From positions 37,381,732-37,445,731 of the forward strand of contig NC_083587.1 in assembly GCF_027579695.1 (NCBI RefSeq): a DNA stretch of 64,000 nt, given 5' to 3'. The notes beneath the pieces are model-generated. The model did no database searches, had not been told where the DNA came from, and worked only from the letters and a program-made list of their open reading frames with translations. Source of the stretch: Neoarius graeffei (taxonomy: Eukaryota; Chordata; Actinopteri; Siluriformes; Ariidae). The first letter of the stretch is position 1; every line of letters starts with the position of its first letter. A program made the position numbers and the translations under genes. Below are positions 11,881-21,476 of this stretch, piece by piece.

Positions 11881-12104
11881 TGACGTGGGTGACGAGCTGT
11901 GTCACCCAACATGTGTTGTTTTTGCTGTGTTGCGTGCATACCTATTAAAAGTCTAAAAGTCACAGAAAAATGTAGCTTGAAAATAAAATTACACGTGTTC
12001 TTGAAGCCTGCCTCCCAGTTCTTCATTGCTTCCACTCCTAAAGTTGTCACAGCCAGGTTCTCCCCTTCGGGTTCCATGGGGCTCCAGCAACCTTCCAACA
12101 ACTA
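11881..12104. other. spacer, no recognisable feature
   Basis: About 220 bases between the L2 truncation point and the next gypsy fragment, with one AATAAA-like stretch near 11980. Could be retroelement non-coding sequence; not assignable. Confidence 0.4.
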
Positions 12105-12515
12105 ATAGACATCATTCTCTGCCCCCAACACCAATTCGCCACTGCCTGCCTTGATGATGTGATCATACACTCCATCACCAGATAGGACCATCTTCATCAT
12201 CTCAGAGAGGTACTGGGCAAACTCCACAGAGTTGGGCTGACTGCCAACCCCTAGAAATGTTGGGCCTCACAGAAGCACAGTACCTGGGGTATGACATCAG
12301 CCAGAGGCTACTAAAGACACAGGAGAAGAAGGTGGAAGCCATCAGAGCTTACCCCCAGCCCAGCACAAAGTGACAAGTAAGTGCTTTCTTGGGGTCAGCA
12401 GGGTACTACAGATGTTTTGTGCCTACTTTCTCCTCTCAAGCCTCTCCCCTTTCAGACCTCACCAAGAAATGCAAGCCCAACAAGGTCTGCTGGAACCATG
12501 AAGCTGAGGTCTCGT
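12105..12515 (+). mobile_element. second Ty3/gypsy fragment (RT to RH boundary)
   Basis: Readable in shifting frames: CLDDVIIHS (the reverse-transcriptase catalytic DD box), a thumb with LTEAQYLGYDIS, then FLGSAGYYRCFVPTFSSQASPLSDLTKK, the tether before RNase H. Sequence and order match the Gmr1-like element upstream, but it is a separate, shorter copy with frameshifts. Confidence 0.85.
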
Positions 12516-12661
12516 ATTGTACTTTGGTGTTGTACTTTGTGTTTTGTCTGATGACAAACCATAACTCCTAAATTCTCACAATAGGTTGTTGTGTCTCAGC
12601 CCAAGGAAACATGTTTGATTTGTGCATAAGGTCTTTTTTCAGTGAACTTAAGGATCATGTC

Positions 12662-13000
12662 TGTGGCAGCGGGGGCATGGTCGAGAGCTGGTTGATGAAT
12701 TGAGAGTGAAGCCAGGGAAGGTGAGTGGCAAAGTGGAAGGACCTGGTGTTAATCGATGTGCTGTGTGTTTGTGTGCAGTGACAGGGAGCAGATAAAAGGT
12801 TGAGGGGAACAGAGAGAGCTGGTTTTCCCCCTGGCTGGAGTTACGCCTGTGCATTGAATGTTGGTGGTGCAAAGCTTTTAGTTATAGACCGCTGGAAAGC
12901 ATGTTTTTAATTTGGTTTTGGCTGTAAATAAAACCTGAAGGTGAATCTGGACCCGCCTGCCTTTCTGTTCAGCATCCACCCCTGTCAGGGAACTGTTACA
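12662..13000 (+). mobile_element. solo LTR of a gypsy-type element
   Basis: A 339-base block starts TGTGGCAGCGGGGGC and ends CTGTTACA, with perfect 5-base duplications ATGTC at 12657-12661 and 13001-13005. It has a TATA-like AGATAAAAGG near 12791 and a poly(A) signal AATAAA at 12927-12932, giving + orientation. No internal region is attached, so it is what recombination between two LTRs leaves behind. Confidence 0.9.
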
Positions 13001-13005
13001 ATGTC

Positions 13006-14464
13006 AAACACTGCAGGCATGCACATAAACTGTGTTTTCCTACGTGTGCAGTTTAAAAAGATGTACTATTATCAGTCAGTAAGCATTGGTTAATGATATC
13101 TACAGGAGCCAAGGATCCTTGAGAAATTTTGTTCTCTTCTTCACATACTTTAATATCTCTCTATTTTACTTTATTGAATAGTATAGTGTGGCTGCCAGTA
13201 TCCAATCACATTCACACAGGTGTACATCACTGACTGTTTAACATGTCACAGTTCACTCTGCTGATTATGTTCTTGCTAATGCAGTTTACTGCTGCAGCTT
13301 CCTCCACCGCTCGGTCGATTTCATACTTCTATATTTGGAATTTTATATTGATGATTTTAACTGAGTTTGATCTTCATTGTGTTGTTAAGGGGAATTAGTG
13401 CTGTTGTCAGTATAAACTGCAGAGCCTTTAAATGTACTGACTAAACTGATTTATTGTACATAGCTGAGGTTCTTGAATTGAGAATTTTTAAATGATTTGT
13501 CAATTTCATATGTACTGTGGTAGCAGTTACTGTTATATATACTGTAACTATTGGAACTGTTTTGGTCAGGTGAATGATACACATTTGATTGCAGTTAATG
13601 ACTTTTGTTTCTTATCTCTGTCATGTCTATTATGTATCAATTATACTTTGTCTTTTACTTTGGAGCATCTGGTTCTAAATACTCATTACAATGTTTTTTA
13701 AAGGTCTGCAAGTGAGATCAGCAGAGCATTGCCTAACATTTGCCCATCAGACAGCCAAGAATTTTGCCACATCCCTAATCCAGTTCATGGGGACACAAAT
13801 CAATCATCCAGAGATGTTGCAGCATTACAGGTCATTGCCATAACAGAAAATGAACCAATGCTGGTAACCTGTGTTAGTTATATAGACTGGATCTTGTTTG
13901 TTTTTCACATTTGTCATAAAAACGTACTTTTTCCTGGAAATGCATGCATTTTTAATGTATGTATAACACTGCTTTAAGGTTTATATTACATTCCCAAAAG
14001 TGGACCACCTGGTCTTGAACTTGCAGCCCCTCACATAGTAGTCTACCTATTCAATGGTTTTCTTGATAGTGTTTGAAAAAATTTCTGTTCAATAAATTGT
14101 CCATCTGTTTCTGACTTATCAGGGGTGGGTTTCCCGGAAGCCTCTTAAGGCTAAGAGCATTTTTAGCTGCCTCTTAAGTGTCATTGTTATGCTAACATGT
14201 TTTCCCGAACAACTTTGTCACCAAAGTAGTACTTTAGTTCGCTCTTAACTGACGATGGACTTGGATCACTCTTTCATTAAAAAAGAGTGTCTTGCTTGCA
14301 GCCGAATACATAGAATGTGCATGCACCTCCGAGGGACTCTCACAATCAATGGGCGGAAACTGGTGTTGAATATACTGCCAGTGTTAAATTCTTTTTCTTG
14401 TACATTGTAAGCACATTGAGTTAATTATTAAATAAATATACGCAAAACATTGAAATATTCATAA
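13006..14464. other. no recognisable gene
   Basis: A/T-rich sequence with short open frames only (e.g. 13492-13977) that match nothing I know. At 14123-14230 GGGTGGGTTTCCCGGAAGCC with repeated CTCTTAAG looks like one end of a non-autonomous DNA element, but I find no partner end. Confidence 0.5.
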
Positions 14465-14815
14465 TATTCTTCTTCTTTCGGCTGCTCCTGTTAGGGGTTG
14501 CCACAGCAGATCTGTTCTGCCTATTTGATTTGGCATAGGTTTTATCCTTCCTGACACAACCCTACCCAATCTATCTGGGCTTCACACTGGCGCTGAGTAT
14601 GCACTGGCTTTTGCAACCCCAGTGGCTGGGTATTTTACATAATCTGCATGTCTTTGAATTGTGGGGGAAAACTGGAGCACCCAGAGGAAACCCATGCAGA
14701 CACGGGAAGAACATGCAAACTCCACACAGAAAGGCCCCTGTCGGCCATGAGGTTTGAACCCAGAACCTTCCTGCTGTGAAGCGACAGTGCTAAACACTGC
14801 ATCCCTGTGCTGCCC
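14465..14815 (-). mobile_element. tRNA-derived SINE with RTE-like tail
   Basis: Minus strand: the head at 14815 has the tRNA-like start with GGTTCAAACCTC (B box), then the conserved body (TGTGTGGAGTTTGCATG). The tail at 14465-14515, CTTCTTCTTTCGGCTGCTCC...GGGGTTGCCACAGCAGATC on the + strand, is nearly the same as the 3' end of the RTE LINE at 26186-26226. This suggests the SINE uses the RTE machinery. Confidence 0.8.
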
Positions 14816-16285
14816 TATGTATTATGAATATATTTCAATATGTTGTGGAATTATGTATGGATATGTAATGTCATTGATATTGCCACATTTTAATCAAATT
14901 TAACTCCATTAGGCAAATGATTATCTAATCTGGTGTCATAAAGGAGACAAATTTCTGCACCTGGAAAAGTGTGTGTGGGTGGGGTATGGATTATATATAT
15001 TTAACAGTTATTCCACAAAATTGAGTCATACATGAGCTGATAGCCGACGAGGCATGTAGCATTGAGTTGATATATATATATATATATATCAGATTAAATG
15101 AACTGTCGGTTCAAGTCCAGACAGATGGATGTGGAGCTCCGAGAGCTCTCTTCTCAAAATCATATTTCACCCTGCTGTTCATCTAAATGTAGTGCAAATG
15201 TCATACAAGCATAAAATGCCAACATGACACCCTGTCTTTCATGACTGAATCCTGAATGTGCCAAGCTTTTCCTGTATTTATGACTCGAGGGTGAGGCATG
15301 TAGCTGATTCCTTATTTGGGGCATCAATATACCACCAGTAACTGTATATGTGGATGGATGTTGTTCCAATGATTCAAAGGTTAAGCCAAAGTTTCTCTGA
15401 GGCCCTCTTGGTTTTTTTTTTTGGGAATAGTGTTCAGTTGACATGCATATGTCCCCCCAATTTTTTTTTATGATAAATACATTTAATAGCAGGTATTTGG
15501 TGACAGTTAACAGGGTGGGGTTGATGAGGTGATTGACAGCTTTGGTTCGGGCTAGGTACCTCATGAATGTACACATTTTCCAATACAGACCTGAAGTTCT
15601 TACTGAGATTACAGCCCTGGAAATGTCATTGACCATCTTTAATACCTTGCAAGTTTACAGTTTTGACAGCTTTGTCAGTTCCGTAGCAAATCCATGTCTT
15701 GTTCTTCGGTTATTTGTTAGCTGTAGACCCTCAGCAGGGGGATTTTTGCAGTTTTTTTTTTCCAGTATGTTGCTCATTTTGATGCCTAAGTTAGCTTGTT
15801 GTACTGACATACAGTAACTCGCAAACCAACATGAGTGAACAAGTGGAGTGGAGTAACAAGTTCAATTTTGTTAAAATGATCATTTCAGCCTGTCGAAAAA
15901 TATTGGGCCAATTTATAATAAACATTACAAATGCATTTACTAACATTAGACATTTTAGAGGGGTTGCCCATTTTCATGAAATTCTGTATCTGAAGAATAG
16001 ATGAACAAATGTTAAACTATTACATTACCTTTCTAATTACAGGAATCAACCATGCAGGGAAAACATGCTACAGACTGATTGCAGTGGGTGTGGTTACAGA
16101 CCAGTTACAACACCCTGATTAAAGACAGATCAGTTACAGACCATTTACAACAGTCTGACTACATAGCGAGACCAATTGCAGAAGTAAAAAGATGAATTTC
16201 AGAAGAAGGTGAGTAAGTTGGCCAGTGGTTTGATTCATTAGGGGCACAGTGGCATCTACCCTCTCCAAATATCTAGATAGAAATT
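14816..16285. other. no recognisable gene; small repeats
   Basis: Contains an (AT)n run at about 15069-15090 and a degenerate tandem of TTACAGACCAGTTACAAC-type units at 16068-16180. A 158-codon minus-strand open frame (15160-15636) has no recognisable domain. Confidence 0.5.
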
Positions 16286-16295
16286 CTACTTAAAC

Positions 16296-17439
16296 ATCTC
16301 ATCTCATCTCATTATCTCTAGCCGCTTTATCCTGTTCTACAGGGTCGCAGGCAAGCTGGAGCCTATCCCAGCTGACTACGGGCGAAAGGCGGGGTACACC
16401 CTGGACAAGTCGCCAGGTCATCACAGGGCTGACACATAGACACAGACAACCATTCACACTCACATTCACACCTACGGTCAATTTAGAGTCACCAGTTAAC
16501 CTAACCTGCATGTCTTTGGACTGTGGGGGAAACCGGAGCACCCGGAGGAAACCCACGCGGACACGGGGAGAACATGCAAACTCCGCACAGAAAGGCCCTC
16601 ACCGGCCACGGGGCTCGAATCCATACCTTCTTGCTGTGAGGCGACAGCGCTAACCACTACACCACCGTGCTGCCCCCTACTTAAACATCTCATCTCATTA
16701 TCTCTAGCCGCTTTATCCTGTTTTACAGGGTCGCAGGCAAGCTGGAGCCTATCCCAGCTGACTAAGGGCGAAAGGCGGGGTACACCTTGGACAAGTCGCC
16801 AGGTAATCACAGGGCTGACACATAGACACAGACAACCATTCACACTCACATTCACACCTACGGTCAATTTAGAGTCACCAGTTAACCTAACCTGCATGTC
16901 TTTGGACTGTGGGGGAAACCGGAGCACCCGGAGGAAACCCACGCGGACACGGGGAGAACATGCAAACTCCGCACAGAAAGGCCCTCACCGGCCACGGGGC
17001 TCGAATCCATACCTTCTTGCTGTGAGGCGACAGCGCTAACCACTACACCACCGTGCTGCCCCCTACTTAAACATCTCATCTCATTATCTCTAGCCGCTTT
17101 ATCCTGTTTTACAGGGTCGCAGGCAAGCTGGAGCCTATCCCAGCTGACTAAGAGCGAAAGGCGGGGTACACCTTGGACAAGTCGCCAGGTCATCACAGGG
17201 CTGACACAGACACAGACAACCATTCACACTCACACCTACGGTCAATTTAGAGTCACCAGTTAACCTAACCTGCATGTCTTTGGACTGTGGGGGAAACCAG
17301 AGCACCCGGAGGAAACCCACACGGACACGGGGAGAACATGCAAACTCTGCACAGAAAGGCCCTCGCCGGCCACGGGGCTCGAACCCGGACCTTCTTGCTG
17401 TGAGGCGACAGCGCTAACCACTACACCACCGTGCCGCCC
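16296..17439 (-). repeat. three SINE copies in tandem
   Basis: Three nearly identical full-length tRNA-derived SINEs lie head to tail: 16296-16676, 16687-17062 and 17073-17439. The 10-mer CTACTTAAAC occurs before the first, between each pair and after the last (16286, 16677, 17063, 17440). Each carries the tRNA head (...GTGGTTAGCGCTGTCGCC), the body with GTTTGCATGTTCTCCCCGTG and a 3' ATGAGATGAGATG tail on the minus strand. The pattern fits one insertion with a 10-base duplication later amplified by unequal exchange between the flanking repeats. Confidence 0.92.
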
Positions 17440-17449
17440 CTACTTAAAC

Positions 17450-18119
17450 GTTATATGTAAATTATATAATGCAAAATGGCTATGAAATAAAATTTGCATT
17501 CTCATACAATGCACCTGGTAGTCTGTCAGCACCTGTCAGCAATCATTAAAAATTGGCTCCAAATTATCTTTGCTTAATTTCTTTGTGAATACATATACTT
17601 CCTTGTTCAAGGGCACCATCCAAATGAGTAAAGCGTTTGTCTTGTGCAAGTGTTTAAAATTTTTGCAATCAGGTGATTAATAATACTAATCATCAAAAAA
17701 CAGCACACATGAATAAAAAATTTAAAAAACAGAAATCAACAAACATACTCAGGAAGATAAAACACATGAAATAAATTAAGCCAATTATTATATCCTTTCA
17801 ATTATTATATAAGCATAAAACTAAATAGAACAATATGAAACCAGTATATTATACATTAAAACATGAGGGAACTGCAAAAAAATCAGTTTTTACAGTTTTG
17901 TTATCAGATTATATAAGGAGTTTCAAATAAAGTTGAATGATGAGGGATAAACAGAATAGGGTTGATTGTTATATTAGAACTAACTTAGTATATGGTATAT
18001 ATGGTATATATTTAATTATGGGGATAGTTTATATCTTCATATTTACAGGGATAGGTATGTAGTAGATATTTATTTTTGTAATTATATATTTATATAGATA
18101 TTTATGAAGTGTATATGTG

Positions 18120-18182
<63 letters not shown>

Positions 18183-18258
18183 AATTAAATATTTATATAG
18201 ATATTTAAGAAGTGTATATATATGGTATGTAGTATATATTTTTGCAATTATATATTTT
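17450..18258. repeat. A/T-rich region with microsatellite and local repeat
   Basis: No gene seen. (TA)n-(GA)n lies at about 18122-18181. A local unit TAGATATTTATGAAGTGTATAT recurs at about 18096, 18198 and again at 20613, on the far side of the ISL2EU-like block, so that block appears inserted into a short repeat array. Confidence 0.7.
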
Positions 18259-18326
18259 ATTGAGGTATTTCACCTGACGTCACAGGGTCACGTGATGCCC
18301 CGGTGTCCGCCATTTTGAAGGTCAAG

Positions 18327-18857
18327 CTAGCTAATGTCAACAACATAGTAGCTAGTATGTTACTGTAGCAATGTTTACGTTCAGTCATTTGGATGACTGT
18401 TAAAACCTTTCAGTCTCAAGTTTTTCCTTTACTGTATTTACTAGTTTACTGTAATTATGATCTGGCAGCTATTTACACCGGATCCAGTGTAAATAGCTGC
18501 CGGAGTGCGCTCTGGCTTGCTCCCCCTCAAATTAAGCAGCGCGCTCCGGCTTGCTCCCGGAGTGCTCCGGCCGAGGTTCCGGAGCGCGCTCTGGCTTGCT
18601 CCCCCTCAAATTAAGCAGCGCGCTCCGGCTTGCTCCCGGAGCGCGCTACTTAATTTGAGGGGGAGCAAGCCGGAGCGCGCTCCAGCAGCTATTTACACTG
18701 GATCTGGTGTAAATAGCTGCCAGATCAAAATTACAGTAAACTAGTAAATACAGTAAAGGAAAAACTTGAGACTGAAAGGTTTAACAGTCATCCAAATGAC
18801 TGAACGTAAACATTGCTACAGTAACATACTAGCTACTATGTTGTTGACATTAGCTAG
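18327..18857. repeat. imperfect palindrome with ~220-base arms
   Basis: The left arm from CTAGCTAATGTCAACAACAT (18327) is mirrored by the right arm ending ATGTTGTTGACATTAGCTAG (18857). Mirror pairs continue inward through AAACCTTTCAGTCTCAAG and the self-palindromic CAGCTATTTACACCGGATCC block. The centre is a GC-rich tandem duplication of about 58 bases (GGCTTGCTCCCCCTCAAATT). As single-stranded DNA it would fold into a long hairpin. Confidence 0.9.
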
Positions 18858-19109
18858 TGCTAACAGCTAGCTGCTAGTACACTGCTACAACACAGACACC
18901 GACCCTAATAATACAGTTCTTGGTCATTGCCTGGTAACAGCAAATTTATAATGGGCCATGTCTCAGACTAAGAAGTTATTTCAGTGACATTTAATAACAT
19001 TTTGTTTATCCTGAGGACCGAAAGTAAATGAAAATGTGAACAAACCTTAGCTGTAATAAAGATGGTGACCACCGGCTCCAGGGACGACCCGCTGATGTAG
19101 ACATGTTAC

Positions 19110-19469
19110 CCAGCCTGACACAAAATATTTGTAGGCATCCAAACTCTTATACGCTTTCAGATCAATACCTGTGTATGGCGATGGGTTTTTAACGACATAG
19201 GTATACAGATCATGTGGGCCGAAGTCAGGTAAAGACGAGGGCTTCATGTACTTCTGTACGTCAGTGAACAATCCTGGTGGAAGCAGGTAAATGTCGTTCT
19301 CTAAGCCTGCTAATCTCAATTTTTGCAAATACCTCTCCCTCTGCTCACCCTGTAAATGCCCTACGTCGCTGGATAGTGAAGGTGTTTTCTGCATCTCGCT
19401 CCTTTTTCTTTTATGTTTTTCGTTTGTCGCCTTCCTCGCATTCAAACTGATTCGAGCCGTGACGTCCAA
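19110..19469 (-). CDS. first exon of YqaJ/SWIM-type transposon protein
   Basis: 120 codons start at ATG 19469 and run to a donor site: ...YKYFVSGW then GTAACA. The stretch GIDLKAYKSLDAYKYFVSGW is, from memory, the N-terminal signature of fish proteins that continue with a SWIM zinc finger and a YqaJ-type nuclease domain. Those later domains are not present here. The N-terminus is basic (residues 11-24, ARKATNEKHKRKRS). A second, divergent version at 20259-20576 ends at the same protein position with its own donor, which supports the exon reading. Confidence 0.65.
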
Positions 19470-19525
19470 AATGGCAGCCTAACGATGCATCACATGACTT
19501 GGTCACGTGGGTGAAAAACCTCAAT

Positions 19526-19968
19526 AGTTGTGTTGTCGGGTGTCAGAATCGTAGCAGTGATGGGGTTAAAATGTACAGAATTCCAGCAGGATCTCACCCA
19601 TTCCAAAAAAAATCGCCGACGTCTATGGCTACAAGCCATCAAATGTGTAGACTGGGATGAAAGCACTATCAAAAACGAGCGGGTTTGCAGCGCCCACTTC
19701 ATCACAGGTAAGATCAGGCTATTTATTAAATCTTTCTTTTTTATTCTTTCTAGTCTTCGTTTATTGATGTAGCAAAATACTTTGGTAGCGTTTGTCTGAT
19801 TAGCTGGGTCATAGTTACACAATGTAATGAATATTGTTAGCATGTTAACTTAGCTTTGCATGCAGTTTTGTTTGTAGGAGAGGTCTCGCTTGACTCAAGC
19901 AGTCCAGATTTTGTGCCATCATTATTTGTGTATGCCGAAAATCACAATTTTAAAGCAAGGATGGAAAG
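19526..19968 (+). pseudogene. THAP-domain gene, two exons, frameshifted
   Basis: Exon 1 (about 19526-19707) encodes the start of a THAP zinc finger: SCVVGCQNRSSDGVKMYRIP, the first Cys pair. After an A-run near 19603 the frame shifts by one, and RRRLWLQAIKCVDWDE and CSAHF (final Cys-His pair) follow. The donor ACAG|GTAAG is at 19707/19708. Exon 2 (19878-19968) continues in phase with GEVSLDSSSPDFVPSLFVYA, matching the THAP end. No in-frame ATG precedes exon 1. THAP domains bind DNA in several transposases. It diverges from the YqaJ-type exon just 57 bases to the left. The rest of the gene is missing. Confidence 0.72.
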
Positions 19969-20258
19969 GTAAAATTGTGTGCCCTCACTCTAAATGCCAA
20001 CTTACGTTGACTGCTCTAACCTAGCTCCCGCCCCGTTCAGTTTCATTTCTGCTCTCTGCCTCTCGCTTTTTACGCAGCTCTGATTTCTCTTAGCTGCACT
20101 CTTTACACTATCATTCCTTTCATGCCATTACCTCCTGCAAATTGCTGTTTAGTGTTGGTATTTGCTGTTGTAGCTAAAGCCACATTGCCATCACATCACT
20201 GGCATAATTTGATTAAAACAAAATGAATATGAATGTCCCATTGTTAATCAAGTTGTAC

Positions 20259-20576
20259 ATGCCCGCACATAACATAATCATATGCGTCTAAAGACTTGTA
20301 GGCACGAAGTTTTTCGTGGGTGTACACTGAAGTCTTGTCAATAAGGTACGAGTAGATATCCGGCCATCGTATACCAGGGAACTTACTAACATCGTCCGTC
20401 CACTCTTTAATTAAATACGGATCCGGTAGGCGATGTCCACTTGTTAGAGTTAACTTATTTATGTAGCATTCTCGATCTTGTAACGACAATTGTTTGGCAT
20501 AATCTGACAGCTCATAATGCCGGTCTATGGGCAGCGCCATTGTTTCTGGGTCCAGGCTGCGCGCGCATCCTGGCAA
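20259..20576 (-). CDS. second YqaJ/SWIM-type first exon, different copy
   Basis: 106 codons to a donor after YDYVMCGH. It shares the plan of the 19110-19469 exon (HEKLRAYKSLDAYDYVMCGH against DLKAYKSLDAYKYFVSGW; LQDRECYINKLTL against QRERYLQKLRLAG) but is strongly diverged, so it comes from another family member. The start could be ATG 20576 or the internal Met of MALPIDRHYELSDYA at about 20540. Sequence changes back to the local repeat array at about 20610, near the element end. Confidence 0.62.
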
Positions 20577-20612
20577 CGATCGGTTTGTTTACAAACATGC
20601 GAAGGGGTCTAT

Positions 20613-21343
20613 AGATATTCATGAAGTGTATATATGGTATATATTTTTATAGGTGTATTAATGTAGTTTGGATTTCGGGGTAGTTAAAAAGGGGTGGGAA
20701 ATTAAAAAAGTATTGTACTTCTTCCCACTCCTTTTTCGAACAATGTGCGGTGTATTGTAATGTCTTAGCTCTTTATGTTATTTTATTTAGTTATTTTTTT
20801 GTCACTTTCTCGTTGTCTTTCTTTTGTATGTACAAATAGTTACATACATTTTTTTATACATGTTCGAAATAAAAATAAATTAATTAATTCATTCATTCAT
20901 TCAATTCAAAGTTCACATTCTACAAACCAAAGTCCAAGCTGGATCAATAAGAAATGCTGACAGAGGAGAAGAACCTTTCAACGGGGCAGCCGAGCCAGAG
21001 GGCATGGTTCCCATTACCACAGCCAACTCTTTGGGTGTTACAGAAAATCTAAACAATTCATGACAGTTTAATAAATAACCCCGGGGGATTAAGTAAGTGA
21101 CTGACCAAAAGTACTCCTTTGTCAACCCGGTGTTGAAGAAGTAAAGATTTATTCTTGTAAAGAATGTCACAGTTGTGACAGATTAAATATTTGTGTGGAG
21201 AAAAGTTGTTTGCAAATTATGGACTAAGCAACTGTTTGTGAAATGCAGACAATTTTACTGTCCTTGTCTTTTTTTCATAATTCTTTTTGAAGAAAAAAAA
21301 ATGGTGATATTGAGCTTGGAATGCACAAAGTAAGGTGACCTTC
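20613..21343. other. no recognisable gene
   Basis: A/T-rich sequence with a continuation of the local repeat at the left edge and a short (ATTC)n run at about 20884-20905. Nothing else supported. Confidence 0.5.
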
Positions 21344-21422
21344 CTTCCTTCCTTCCCTCCCTCCCTCCCTCCCACCCACCCACCCACCCACCCTACCTAC
21401 CTACCTACCAACCTACCTACCA
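21344..21422. repeat. compound tetranucleotide microsatellite
   Basis: Successive runs of CTTC, CCTC, CCAC/CACC and CTAC units, about 80 bases in all. Confidence 0.93.
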
Positions 21423-21476
21423 AGTGTCCCAAAGTGACCTGTCTCAAAGTGTCCAGATTATCAAATTCAGGCTGTA

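Larger units (their letters stand above)
18261..19523 (-). mobile_element. ISL2EU-like DNA element
   Basis: Inverted ends TGAGGTATTTCACC (18261-18274) and GGTGAAAAACCTCA (19510-19523) are each flanked by AT. Inside lie a long palindrome and, reading leftward from 54 bases inside the right end, a first exon of a YqaJ/SWIM-type protein. Nuclease plus THAP transposase gene pairs and AT duplications are features I recall for ISL2EU elements. The family name is an inference from protein content and short ends. Confidence 0.6.

Noticed and set aside
15160-15636. A 158-codon minus-strand open frame that might be a gene.
   Set aside because: No recognisable domain, no splice or promoter support, interrupted composition with T/A runs; chance or an unknown repeat is more likely.
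16299-17320. Repeated minus-strand open frames ([17 protein letters not shown]...) that look like a protein family.
   Set aside because: They recur wherever the tRNA-derived SINE occurs (also 31428, 49259, 52839, 60113) and are translations of its body, not genes.
16286-17449. The regular tandem pattern considered as a CRISPR-like array.
   Set aside because: Units are 380-base SINEs with internal tRNA promoter motifs in a eukaryotic genome; no short repeat-spacer structure.
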